Shown one piece after another: positions 1 to 8,145 of a stretch of DNA of 15,821 nt. Both the position numbers and the translations under genes were made by a program. Origin of the DNA: an uncultured Verrucomicrobia subdivision 3 bacterium (GTDB taxonomy: Bacteria > Verrucomicrobiota > Verrucomicrobiia > Limisphaerales > DASXHY01). Below the pieces are notes generated by a model, which searched no databases, was not told the origin of the DNA, and was given only the letters and a program-made list of their open reading frames with translations. Position 1 is the stretch's first letter, and every line of letters begins with the position of its first letter. Location of the stretch: contig CALBZA010000068.1 in the NCBI GenBank assembly GCA_937890005.1, positions 1-15,821 of the forward strand, read 5' to 3'.

Positions 1-90
1 GGTGGAGGCAGATGGAGGAAAGACAATTTACAGAAAGATTTTTACACCCCCAAGAGCGCAAAGAACGCAAAGATGATTGGAATCATTCGT
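1..90. repeat. Possible interspersed repeat fragment at left edge
   Basis: This stretch is noncoding. It is purine-rich and contains two copies of CGCAAAGA at 57-64 and 66-73 (9-bp period), preceded by an A/T-rich segment that includes ATTTACAGAAAGATTTTT. It lies beyond the stop of the last operon gene, and I see no rho-independent terminator (stem plus T tract on the minus strand). CGCAAAGA-type words recur as dispersed intergenic repeats in many Verrucomicrobia-like genomes, which is why I call it a repeat. No second full copy is in this window, so the assignment rests on resemblance alone. The sequence from 91 to 156 also holds no supportable gene. Confidence 0.25.
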
Positions 91-156
91 TCAGAACGTT
101 TCATGCCTCCCCGGCCCTCAAAGCATCGTCGCTCCCCTGCCTTCCCCCTCGCCTTT

Positions 157-2964
157 TCAGTCACGATTCGTGCGGCGATCGGCTCGGGCGCGGGCTTCTC
201 GCAGCGCTTTCAACGTGCTTTCAGAGGATTCTCCGCTTCCAGTCTGTTTGGGATCGGCCTCCGCAACTTGGGTTTCCGCTCTCACGGGTTCGGTCGGGAC
301 CGGCTTCTTCGTGCGAACTCCTAAGCGGGATGGCTTTGGCTGCGCTTTTGCCGGGGCACTGACATTGGCATCAGCGACCGGAACAGCTTTGCGGTTCAAG
401 ACGCGTCCGATCCAGCCCGTTCTGCGTTCGGAGACTTCGATCAGGAACAACAGCGCCGCGATCACCAGCAGCCACGGACTCATGTCGATCAATCGCGGTT
501 TGGATTTCAGATCGGACCAGATCTGCGCGAGATCCAATCGTTCCTTTCCGCCGCTCGTCGCTGAAATCTGAGCCAACGCCGCAATACCGCGGCCGGGTTG
601 ATCCGGCTTGAACTCAGGCGAATATGGCAAGCAAACCGGCGCCAGTGTCACAGGTTGCAACCCCTCGATTTCAACCGTGTTCAACACCGTTTCGCGTCCC
701 GCAATCGGAATCGCCGCTTCCAACAGGTCCGCGTTTTTCCATTGCAATGGAATCGTTTCGCGCGTCGGCGTCGCGCCTGGAATGCCGTGAAGGACCTTCA
801 CGCGCGGCATGCGCGAGAACGGATCGCTTCTCCGCTCGGGATCGAGGTGAAGCTGAACAAAACAGACGCCATCGCGAACCTCCTGCACCAGCAGTTGATC
901 CTGTGGCAGGGCCTGACGTTTGCCTGCGGTCCATCGCGCGAGGGTGGAATAAAACTCCCCGACCTGCGCCCATTGCCCGAAGTCACCGCTGAATTTCCCG
1001 TCCGCTTCGCCCAGAAACGCCAGCACGCGTCCACTGCCCGCATTCCACGACGCCACAACGGGCGCCTTGTATTCATCTTCTGTCACCGCCGCGAGATTCG
1101 CCTCGGGCCGGATGTAACAAAGGTTGTATCCACCGAGTGGCAACGGCTTTTCCGGCAATGTGGTTCCCAGCGTGGAGAATCCGGCTGTCAGTTGAAGCGG
1201 TGTTGGCTGATCGATGAACGTGCTGCGCGCCACTGTGAATGTGTCTTGCGCAAAAAGACGCGGGATTTCGTCCGGCGCGGCAGTGAAATAACAATTGCCG
1301 CCGCCGCGCGCCGCGATGTCTTTCAGCAGATGCGCATCCACGTCGTGCTCGGTTCCCAGGCCGATCACGCTCACGGTGATTCCCGCCTCGCGACATTTCT
1401 CCAGAAGCTCGATGTAGCGTCCCGGCTCCTCGGAGTCTGCGGCATCGGCGAAGAGAATGATGTGCTTCGTTTCCGCGCGCGCATTCATCACCATGCGCGA
1501 TGCTGCCACAAGCGCTTCGTAAACGAAGATGCCGCCGCCCATGGAATCGATGGAAAGAATCTTGTTTCGCGCGCCGACATTCACCTCAACGGTGTTCAGA
1601 TCGACGATGACATGCGGCGAACTGTCCACGGCGATGACGCCCATTTCGTCCAGTGGCGAGAGCAGGTCGAGCACCTGGACTGTTCCGAGATTGGCGAGAT
1701 CCATTTTGCTGCGGCCCATTCCAGCCGGTGCAGCCATGCTGCCGGAGCGATCCAGCGCGACCACGATTGCGAGCGAGAGCTTCCGATGTTCGCGGCGCAT
1801 TTCCATTGAGACGGGCAGGATGCGGTCGAGCGGTGATTTGAAGTAACCGCCCGGACCGTAAGATTTCTGTCCGCCGGTCATCATGAGTCCGCTTCCCGTT
1901 TCTTCCACCCACGCCGCGATCGTCTCCATTCCGCTGACGCCGATTTGATTTGCGGAAACGTTTTCGATGAGCACCGACGAATAACGCGCCAGCGATTCGA
2001 TCGACCACTGGCTTTCCAACGGCTTCTGTGCGGCGACATCGATTCCGCTGCGCCGCAAAAGCTGGTAAAGGCCGGAATCCGATCCTGCAGCCGAAACGAG
2101 CAACATCGGTCTGGTGCCCTCGACCGAAAGAATCGCACGGGCCTGATTGTTCTCCGGCATGGGATCGTCATCCGCTCCACGAATAGAGAACGTGTATTCC
2201 GCCACGCCCGCCTCCCCTGCCCTGTCGCGGAACAGGACTCGATTCAACCCCGCGGACACTGGGCGCGATCCTGACGCAATGATCGTGTTTCCACGCCGCA
2301 GTTCGTATTGAATCTCCTGATCGCCCGGCGAACGAATCCAGCCGCTGATCACATAACCCTGCCCCGGCTGAACCGACTCCGGCACCAGAAACGAATCAAT
2401 CGCCACATCACTCACCTGCGGACGTGTGAGCAATCGAAAATCAATTGGAACGACGCGACCTGCCGCACGACTCGCTGCTGAAACCGGATCGCGCCCGGTC
2501 CATTTGCCGTCCGAGAGAACGAGGATTCGTCCACTGGCTTCGGGAGGAATCAATGACAAAGCTGTGTCGATGCCATTGTTCAGATCGGAATGTTCCGTTC
2601 CCACCTGTGCTGTGAACCCGCCGAACTTTCCGTGCTGCGGCTGTTGTTCCACGACTGCCTGTCGGCCGAACGAAACCACGCCCAGCAAATCGTGCGACCG
2701 CATCGATTTCTGGAGCAGTTCAATGGTTTCCTTCTGTGCCGCGGCGGCTTCTCTCGGCAGGGATTCACTTCGATCGGCCACCACCACAACGACTCCTGAA
2801 TGGTCCGGAAGTTTTATGGCGAACCGGGCAAGTGCGAGAACGACCAGAATGAAAATAGCTGCGCGCAAGATTCGCAAACCGCGATTCGGCAACGGCCAGA
2901 CAAACCAAGCGACACCGAGCGGAATCAGCAACAGCAGCCAGACCGGTTGGAAGAACGTCAGCAT
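157..2964 (-). CDS. Membrane-anchored protein with two VWA domains and a GATase-like domain
   Basis: The product is 935 residues. Two N-terminal membrane helices (about residues 5-23 and 32-50) precede a first VWA domain with MIDAS motif DRSES at 64-68 and a downstream LSDG. An Ig-like segment and a glutamine-amidotransferase-like (class I fold) region follow, with the family motif GGQKSYGPGGY at 364-374 and no nucleophilic Cys. The second VWA domain has DRSGS at 405-409; where many VWA domains carry a MIDAS Thr it reads GGGIFVYEAL. A C-terminal helix (about 830-843) leads into a 90-residue Ala/Pro/Lys-rich tail ending in a basic helix. Proteins of this architecture occur in Planctomycetes and Verrucomicrobia next to MoxR and DUF58 genes. 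The longer frame begins at 2997, but I place the start at 2964: ATG overlaps the upstream stop as TGATG and sits 5 nt after AAAGGAGGG. A role as adhesive or scaffold partner of the MoxR ATPase is inferred. Confidence 0.93.
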   Translation of the reverse strand: MLTFFQPVWLLLLIPLGVAWFVWPLPNRGLRILRAAIFILVVLALARFAIKLPDHSGVVVVVADRSESLPREAAAAQKETIELLQKSMRSHDLLGVVSFGRQAVVEQQPQHGKFGGFTAQVGTEHSDLNNGIDTALSLIPPEASGRILVLSDGKWTGRDPVSAASRAAGRVVPIDFRLLTRPQVSDVAIDSFLVPESVQPGQGYVISGWIRSPGDQEIQYELRRGNTIIASGSRPVSAGLNRVLFRDRAGEAGVAEYTFSIRGADDDPMPENNQARAILSVEGTRPMLLVSAAGSDSGLYQLLRRSGIDVAAQKPLESQWSIESLARYSSVLIENVSANQIGVSGMETIAAWVEETGSGLMMTGGQKSYGPGGYFKSPLDRILPVSMEMRREHRKLSLAIVVALDRSGSMAAPAGMGRSKMDLANLGTVQVLDLLSPLDEMGVIAVDSSPHVIVDLNTVEVNVGARNKILSIDSMGGGIFVYEALVAASRMVMNARAETKHIILFADAADSEEPGRYIELLEKCREAGITVSVIGLGTEHDVDAHLLKDIAARGGGNCYFTAAPDEIPRLFAQDTFTVARSTFIDQPTPLQLTAGFSTLGTTLPEKPLPLGGYNLCYIRPEANLAAVTEDEYKAPVVASWNAGSGRVLAFLGEADGKFSGDFGQWAQVGEFYSTLARWTAGKRQALPQDQLLVQEVRDGVCFVQLHLDPERRSDPFSRMPRVKVLHGIPGATPTRETIPLQWKNADLLEAAIPIAGRETVLNTVEIEGLQPVTLAPVCLPYSPEFKPDQPGRGIAALAQISATSGGKERLDLAQIWSDLKSKPRLIDMSPWLLVIAALLFLIEVSERRTGWIGRVLNRKAVPVADANVSAPAKAQPKPSRLGVRTKKPVPTEPVRAETQVAEADPKQTGSGESSESTLKALREARARADRRTNRD

Positions 2965-4715
2965 CAGTTCCCTCCTTTCCCGTTCGCGAGCAGACACAGA
3001 TGCAGCGAGAGCAGACCTGCGGCGCCGAGCGCGAAAATCCAGGCGATCGACGACTGCTCATAACGCGATGTCATGTCACTCTTCCACTCGCCCCACTGTC
3101 CCGGTTCGCAACTCCGCAGATTCGATTCCTCGGCAGCATGCGCGTTCACCGAAAACTGATTCGTCCGTCCCTGCCAGCTGATCGCGTAAAGTCCGGGCAT
3201 TGGCGTTTCGAGCGCGATCTGTCTGGATGTTTCGGAATAGGTCCGGCTCGATCCATCGGGCTGAACCACAACCACACTGCCGCCAGTGGTTTTCAAGATG
3301 ACGTCCGATCCCAGTCGAACGTTCGGCTCGGACAATCCGGGCGTTTCGCTGATGCGCCATTGCAGGAGGTTCCAAAGCAGAGCCGGCCAGTCGGGCGCAC
3401 GTTGCAGCGATGACAGCTCCGGAGTGAAGTTCAGCGTGACAAAGCGTCGTCCGGACAAATCCTCGCGCACGGAAAGCAGCGGAACATTTCCAGCGAGAAT
3501 GACGGGAATTTCACCAGGTGAATTCGTCACGGCGCCGCCCGCCCAGATCACGCCCTGCAAACCGATCCCTTCAGCCAGCGGATGCGACGAATCGATCACA
3601 AACGGTCCCGTGTACGCCTTTGGCTCGGCCGCCATGTGCCAGTTCAGAATCCATGCATTGCTGCCGGTGGATGCGTTGGAATGATGAATCACCAGTTCCG
3701 GATTGCTGCTGATGGACGATCTAAGGCCCGTGGCGTCCAGCGCGCGTTCCAACAACTCCGCCGCTTCCGAATTCGTGACCACCACCTGAACACGCACCTT
3801 TTTCCGGATCGGCGGCAGCAACTGAATCTGATTGTCGGCAACGAGCGCGTCCTCCGCGAGAGCCGCCTCCAGCAGGTTTTCCGATCGCGGCAAATTGAAC
3901 ACAAACCGCTGCCGTTCCATCGAAGCAAGTGTCAGAGTGGTTTGCTGAACCTGATTCGATCCGGTCCGAACCGCCAGCCGTCCGGAATGCGTGCGCGTCG
4001 AAAAGTTCGCCACCTCCAAAAGACAACGATCCTCCTCGCCGAAAGCCGTTCGTGACGCGTTGACGATCGCCACGTTATCGACGGGCCGCCCAAAGCTCCG
4101 CCAATGCAATCGTTCGTTGGCCACCTTCTTTTCCTCTGGCGGATGATCCGTCAGCACGAGAATGTTCGCTTCGTGTTTTCCGATTTCTGACGCGAGCGTG
4201 ATCGCGCGATCGATGGACGACACAGGCGCAAGGCAACGCCATTCCTTGAGCGTGAATTCCACCTCGTTCCAATTGCGCGCCGTGCCGCCGATCAGGCGCG
4301 GTTCGACGCCTGCGAGGATGAGGCGTGTTGAAGGCGGCGCCTGTTGCTTGAACAATTTCTCCAGTGCTTCACGGGCCCGATCCTGTGCGCTGCGCTGTTC
4401 GTGCAACGCCTGCATCGAGAACGAGTCGTCGAGCACCACGACGAGTGGACGGCTTCCCTGCGCGAGATTCCAATGCGGACCGGTTGCAGCCGTCACGAGC
4501 AGGAGAAGCGCGAGCAGTTCGAGGAAGAAGATTAGCGGCAACTGAAGCGGGTTCACCTTCGCGCCCCCTTCCCTGGATTGCAGCCGAAAACGCCAGAGCA
4601 GAAGCGACGAAACCTGACGTTTGCGAAAACGGTTTCGCAGAAGATAAATCGCGGCGAGCGCCGGAAGCGCGGCCAGTGCAATCAGCGCGAGCGGATATGT
4701 GAGGAAGGGAATCAT
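2964..4715 (-). CDS. BatA-like VWA membrane protein
   Basis: The product is 583 residues. The N-terminus matches the aerotolerance-regulator/BatA N-terminal module: a helix at about 5-26, a basic loop (RNRFRKRQ), an S-L-L-L-W-R-F segment, and a second helix at about 59-78. A VWA domain follows with MIDAS motif DDSFS at 96-100 and a later LTD. Ser stands where Thr is usual (PVSSIDRAI). The C-terminal half contains a GATase-like fold with no recognisable catalytic Cys, and a final helix lies at about 556-577. The start overlaps the DUF58 stop by 4 nt (ATGA), implying translational coupling. In Bat-type operons such proteins are membrane partners of MoxR ATPases. This protein is larger than classical BatA (about 330 residues) because of the added C-terminal region. 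The molecular role here is inferred. Confidence 0.93.
   Translation of the reverse strand: MIPFLTYPLALIALAALPALAAIYLLRNRFRKRQVSSLLLWRFRLQSREGGAKVNPLQLPLIFFLELLALLLLVTAATGPHWNLAQGSRPLVVVLDDSFSMQALHEQRSAQDRAREALEKLFKQQAPPSTRLILAGVEPRLIGGTARNWNEVEFTLKEWRCLAPVSSIDRAITLASEIGKHEANILVLTDHPPEEKKVANERLHWRSFGRPVDNVAIVNASRTAFGEEDRCLLEVANFSTRTHSGRLAVRTGSNQVQQTTLTLASMERQRFVFNLPRSENLLEAALAEDALVADNQIQLLPPIRKKVRVQVVVTNSEAAELLERALDATGLRSSISSNPELVIHHSNASTGSNAWILNWHMAAEPKAYTGPFVIDSSHPLAEGIGLQGVIWAGGAVTNSPGEIPVILAGNVPLLSVREDLSGRRFVTLNFTPELSSLQRAPDWPALLWNLLQWRISETPGLSEPNVRLGSDVILKTTGGSVVVVQPDGSSRTYSETSRQIALETPMPGLYAISWQGRTNQFSVNAHAAEESNLRSCEPGQWGEWKSDMTSRYEQSSIAWIFALGAAGLLSLHLCLLANGKGGN
2970..2978 (-). promoter_or_regulatory. 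Strong Shine-Dalgarno deciding the start at 2964
   Basis: On the minus strand the sequence AAAGGAGGG ends 5 nt before the ATG at 2964-2962, inside the 3' end of the upstream VWA gene. It is the best Shine-Dalgarno match seen at any junction of this operon. It favours the 935-residue product over an 11-codon longer one starting at 2997, whose extra residues (MSARERERREL) do not resemble an export or membrane segment. Confidence 0.8.
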
Positions 4716-5578
4716 GCCGGAACCACGAGCTGAATCGTCTCCAGCTCAGAGAGTTTTTCCTCCAGTTCCTCTGCCACGATGGTGGTCATGTGTGCGCCGC
4801 ACTGGCGGCATGCGTCGTCCCACGACTGCTGCAGTTGCGCAAGGTTCTCGGAATACTGCCGCCGGATGGTGGCATCGACGAACAGTTCCACCGTTTCGCC
4901 CGATTCCGAATCGACGAGTCGCAGGCTGCCATTCTCAGGCGGATTCGCATCGTCGCGCGCGAGCAGCTGGATCACAAACAACGCCGCCGCACCTTCGCGC
5001 AAACGGCGGATCGTCTGAACCGGATTGCCCGGCCAGAACAAATCGCTGATCAACACCCGCACGCCGAGCCGCTTCAATTTCGGCGGCAAGATCTCATACG
5101 CTTCGTCGAGCGTGCGTGTGCTGTTCAAATCGAATCGTTCCCATCCGGCGGGCGAAAGCGTGTCGTTGGGCATCCGATGAAAACCGTTGCCGGAAATCCA
5201 CACCGCGCGCGAACACTGTGCATTCACTGCCGCCACGGAAAGCATCGCGCTGAGCTTCGCTGTGGCCGCGGCTTTCATCGAATTTTCCAGATTCATCGAC
5301 GACGAACCATCCACCACGATGTCGAGGTGCGGCGTTACCTCCTCGCGAAACAACTTGATGCTGACGCGATCGGTTCGCGCGTAGATGCCCCAGTCGATAA
5401 ACCGCAGGTCGTCGCCCGGCTGATATTCGCGGTAATCCTGGAAATCGATCGATGATCCGGCGCGACGGCCGAGCCGCGATCCGACCTGGCCGGTGGCTGC
5501 GACCTGCGGTATCTGCAACGCATAGCGTCCCCCGAGCATCTCGCCTTCGCGCAGCGCCTGTTGAATGGATGGGTCCAT
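4712..5578 (-). CDS. DUF58 domain protein
   Basis: The 288-residue product carries the DUF58 signature REYQPGDDLRFIDW at 50-63, followed by an AR motif (YARTDR), and a VWA-like segment with DGSSS (MIDAS, 90-94). The whole chain is soluble, with no signal peptide or membrane helix, so it probably acts in the cytoplasm. DUF58 proteins are nearly always encoded next to MoxR ATPases and are thought to be adaptor or substrate partners. Here five genes and two permeases separate it from the MoxR gene, but they share the same unit. It starts 12 bp after the permease stop with no convincing Shine-Dalgarno, and its stop overlaps the next start by 4 nt. Length is normal for the family. The exact biochemical role is unknown. 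Confidence 0.94.
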   Translation of the reverse strand: MDPSIQQALREGEMLGGRYALQIPQVAATGQVGSRLGRRAGSSIDFQDYREYQPGDDLRFIDWGIYARTDRVSIKLFREEVTPHLDIVVDGSSSMNLENSMKAAATAKLSAMLSVAAVNAQCSRAVWISGNGFHRMPNDTLSPAGWERFDLNSTRTLDEAYEILPPKLKRLGVRVLISDLFWPGNPVQTIRRLREGAAALFVIQLLARDDANPPENGSLRLVDSESGETVELFVDATIRRQYSENLAQLQQSWDDACRQCGAHMTTIVAEELEEKLSELETIQLVVPA

Positions 5579-5590
5579 CGTTCGGCGGCT

Positions 5591-7168
5591 TTATGAAACG
5601 GTGGGTTCAGCAGGAATGCGGGGCGGCACGGACGGTTCGACGCGCACTGTCGGTCCAGCACTGCCGAGTGGACGAAATTCCCGGAGCTGTCGGATGAACC
5701 AGCTGAAGTTCAGCACCACGACGACGACCAGCCACAGGCTCGCGCAGGCAATGTGCGCGATCTGCTGTTCAGGTGTTTTCGTCATGTAGAGGTTGAAGAC
5801 GTTTCCAAGCTGCGTCGCCTCAAGCGACCGGAAAGAAAGCCTGTTTCCGAAGAACAGAACGATGTTCGGAATCAGAGCCCAAAGCGCCGGCAGAAGAATC
5901 GTAAAAATGCCCGCGAGTTTCGGCGGTCGCCGCGAAAGAAATTTTCTGTGGATGAACAACGCGGTCAGGGCATAGGCCATGGCGTAAAGGATCGTGCCGC
6001 ACATCATCCACTGAAACTCCGTGCGATTGGGAATCGACTTGTAAGCCGGCAGAACGGACGGGATCCATTTCACGGCGAGCATTGTGAGAAAATAAGTCGC
6101 AAAGGAAATAAACGTCACCCAGACAAGCCCGCCCGCCGCGCCGTTGTAAAAAAGGAATGCCAGCAGCCTTCCCACAGCGTTGGCCGGAATGCTGCGGCGC
6201 ACGCGCAGGCTCAGTTGATCCTGATTGCTCACCACCACGATCAGACTGCCGCACATCAGGATCATCGTAATCACACACCAGACAACCGCCGGTGCGGTTT
6301 CATGCGTTTTCACCATCCACGCGAGACTGATGATGGCACCGATCACCCAGATCACGGTGAGATATGTTTTGACCGGCAGACCGCGATTCGCCGACGGCGG
6401 CGAAATCAATGCGACGGAAAGGAAGTAGAGAAGCACCACCACCGCCAGCACAATTCCTGAGACCGTGAAGAAAACCGACCAGAACATTGTTCCCGCCATC
6501 ATCGATCCCACACCGGACTGCATCAACGAATAGAAACTGAAGATCAGGCCCGAGGTGATCGGGAAGGCGGTGACCAGGCCGGCGAGGCCGAGGAGAATTT
6601 TGAACCATTTGCTGATCGGCAGGCAGGCAATGAAGATCGCCACCTGATTGACAACGCAAATGACGGAGAACAGGTAAATCAGGATGAACGCCACTGTCGG
6701 CAAATCAACGCCGCGCAGCAGATTTGTAAACGCCATGAACGGCATGCACGCGCTGAAGAAAAGCACGGTCATGTAAGCACCGCACAGGAATTTGCCCCGA
6801 ATGATCCGCGCCGGCGTCAACGTGGTGATGTAAAGCAGGTCGAGATTTGAATCCTGGCGCTCGGCGGCGAGCCGGATGCCGACATACAGCGGGATGAAGA
6901 TCAGACTCGCCCCGGTGAGAATGCCCGAGAATATCTGAAAGATTTCCGCGCCAAGCCGCGTGTTGGTGGAGAATTCCAGCGTTTGCGTCACGAGAACGAT
7001 GAGCGCGGTGCAGAACAGCACCGCAAGAAACAACAGCAGCATGCCCGTCACAGACCAGCTGCGCACCGCCTGCCGAAGTTCCTTCACGACGATTGGATTG
7101 AGTTCCCACCGCCGCCAGTTCGCGAAGTGCGCCTTGAGTTTCCCGATTGCTGAGGTTGAAGAATTCAT
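5591..7168 (-). CDS. ABC-2 type transporter permease (long paralogue)
   Basis: The 525-residue polytopic membrane protein has about 12 predicted helices (among them about 41-62, 84-100, 130-150, 158-182, 190-212, 228-252, 268-286, 294-314, 388-406, 419-440 and 475-492). Its first 215 residues align with the neighbouring permease. Shared motifs are WELNPIVVKELRQAVRS (21-37), IPLYVGIRLAAERQ (92-105), LDLLYITTLTPARII (109-123) and CMPFMAFTNLLRGVDL (141-156). The C-terminal 250 or so residues add further helices and end in a Pro/Val-rich cytoplasmic tail. With the adjacent ATPase it should form an ABC-2 exporter; the substrate is not predictable from sequence. It starts 24 bp after the previous stop, with a weak ribosome-binding site. 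A role in an envelope process is suggested by the VWA and DUF58 neighbours. Confidence 0.9.
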   Translation of the reverse strand: MNSSTSAIGKLKAHFANWRRWELNPIVVKELRQAVRSWSVTGMLLLFLAVLFCTALIVLVTQTLEFSTNTRLGAEIFQIFSGILTGASLIFIPLYVGIRLAAERQDSNLDLLYITTLTPARIIRGKFLCGAYMTVLFFSACMPFMAFTNLLRGVDLPTVAFILIYLFSVICVVNQVAIFIACLPISKWFKILLGLAGLVTAFPITSGLIFSFYSLMQSGVGSMMAGTMFWSVFFTVSGIVLAVVVLLYFLSVALISPPSANRGLPVKTYLTVIWVIGAIISLAWMVKTHETAPAVVWCVITMILMCGSLIVVVSNQDQLSLRVRRSIPANAVGRLLAFLFYNGAAGGLVWVTFISFATYFLTMLAVKWIPSVLPAYKSIPNRTEFQWMMCGTILYAMAYALTALFIHRKFLSRRPPKLAGIFTILLPALWALIPNIVLFFGNRLSFRSLEATQLGNVFNLYMTKTPEQQIAHIACASLWLVVVVVLNFSWFIRQLREFRPLGSAGPTVRVEPSVPPRIPAEPTVS

Positions 7169-7192
7169 TGAACAGGTTCTGAAATTTTATGA

Positions 7193-8143
7193 TCAGCCGA
7201 CGGTTGCCGCGGGATTACAGTCATGAGATTGCTGCGCGATTTCTTCGTGAGAAAAAGAACGCACCGGAGATTTGATGAGAAAACTGATCGTCATTGCGTG
7301 AATGAACAGCATGACAGCCAGAATCAGCGCTCCCACCACAATCGTTGTCGCCCAGAACGTCACCGTCGCGATGTCGATTCCGGAGAATGCCGTGTAGGAA
7401 CCGATTGCGGAAAGAACGATGCTCAGCACTACCACGCCGCAGGCGAGAAAAAGACCAAGAATTCCGCGCGCCGCGAGACTGATGGGAAAGACAGCCACCA
7501 GCATGGCGCACTCGGTCACAAAACAAACGGCCACGAAAAGACAAAACAGAACCAAGACGACAGTGAACAGATCGACGCCACGCAACAGATTCGCCAGCGT
7601 CATGAAAGGCATGCAGACGCTGAACAGCAGAAACGTGAGATACACTCCAGCCTGCATCTTCCCGGCAATGATCCGATGCGGCGACAACGATGTGATGAAC
7701 ATCAGGTCCAGATCGTCCTGCCTCCGTTCAAACGCCAGCCTCACCCCGACATAAAACGGAATCAGAAACAGAGAAGCCACCGTCAGTATGAACACCTGCC
7801 ATCCCCAAACCTGCAATCCAAGGTAATCATCGAGCCTCTCCGAAAGTGCGGCTCGCATCAGAAACAGAACGAAAACACTGAGCTGCACCACCATCGTTCC
7901 CATCAATCCCACGATGATCGCGCGACTGCGCATCCCCTGCCGAAGTTCCTTCAGTAAAACCGGATTGATCTCCCATTCCTGCCAGCGAGCTTTCCAACGT
8001 TGTCTCCAGCCTTGTCCGGAAGACACCCGCGTCATCTCCTTTCGCCCGGCGGATTCAACAACGCTGGCAGGATGAATCGCCGCATGCAGATTCATCCACG
8101 ACTTCTCGGTCAAGCCGGGGCCGCTGTCCGGAGCCGCGTTCAT
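7193..8143 (-). CDS. ABC-2 type transporter permease (short paralogue)
   Basis: The 316-residue product has six predicted helices (about 75-97, 114-134, 164-184, 193-215, 227-248 and 262-284). A soluble N-terminus carries WEINPVLLKELRQGMRS (57-73), the segment shared with the next gene. Other shared motifs are IPFYVGVRLAFERRQDDLDL (128-147), ITSLSPHRIIAGK (150-162) and CMPFMTLANLLRGVDL (177-192). It begins 2 bp after the ATPase stop, with GGGAGG about 12 nt upstream of the ATG. The first 36 residues are Pro/Ala/Ser-rich and lack the paralogue's sequence, so Met37 is an alternative start. It is probably the second membrane subunit of a heterodimeric exporter; homodimers of each permease cannot be excluded. 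Confidence 0.9.
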   Translation of the reverse strand: MNAAPDSGPGLTEKSWMNLHAAIHPASVVESAGRKEMTRVSSGQGWRQRWKARWQEWEINPVLLKELRQGMRSRAIIVGLMGTMVVQLSVFVLFLMRAALSERLDDYLGLQVWGWQVFILTVASLFLIPFYVGVRLAFERRQDDLDLMFITSLSPHRIIAGKMQAGVYLTFLLFSVCMPFMTLANLLRGVDLFTVVLVLFCLFVAVCFVTECAMLVAVFPISLAARGILGLFLACGVVVLSIVLSAIGSYTAFSGIDIATVTFWATTIVVGALILAVMLFIHAMTISFLIKSPVRSFSHEEIAQQSHDCNPAATVG

Positions 8144-8145
8144 TT

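Noticed and set aside
73..86. ATGATT-GG-AATCAT inverted repeat after the operon end
   Set aside because: The 2-nt loop leaves only a weak 4-bp stem as RNA and there is no following T tract.
598..1809. 403-codon plus-strand frame opposite the double-VWA gene
   Set aside because: It is Arg/His/Gln-rich with no domain, lies wholly antisense to a gene with clear VWA motifs, and reflects GC-rich codon bias on the other strand.
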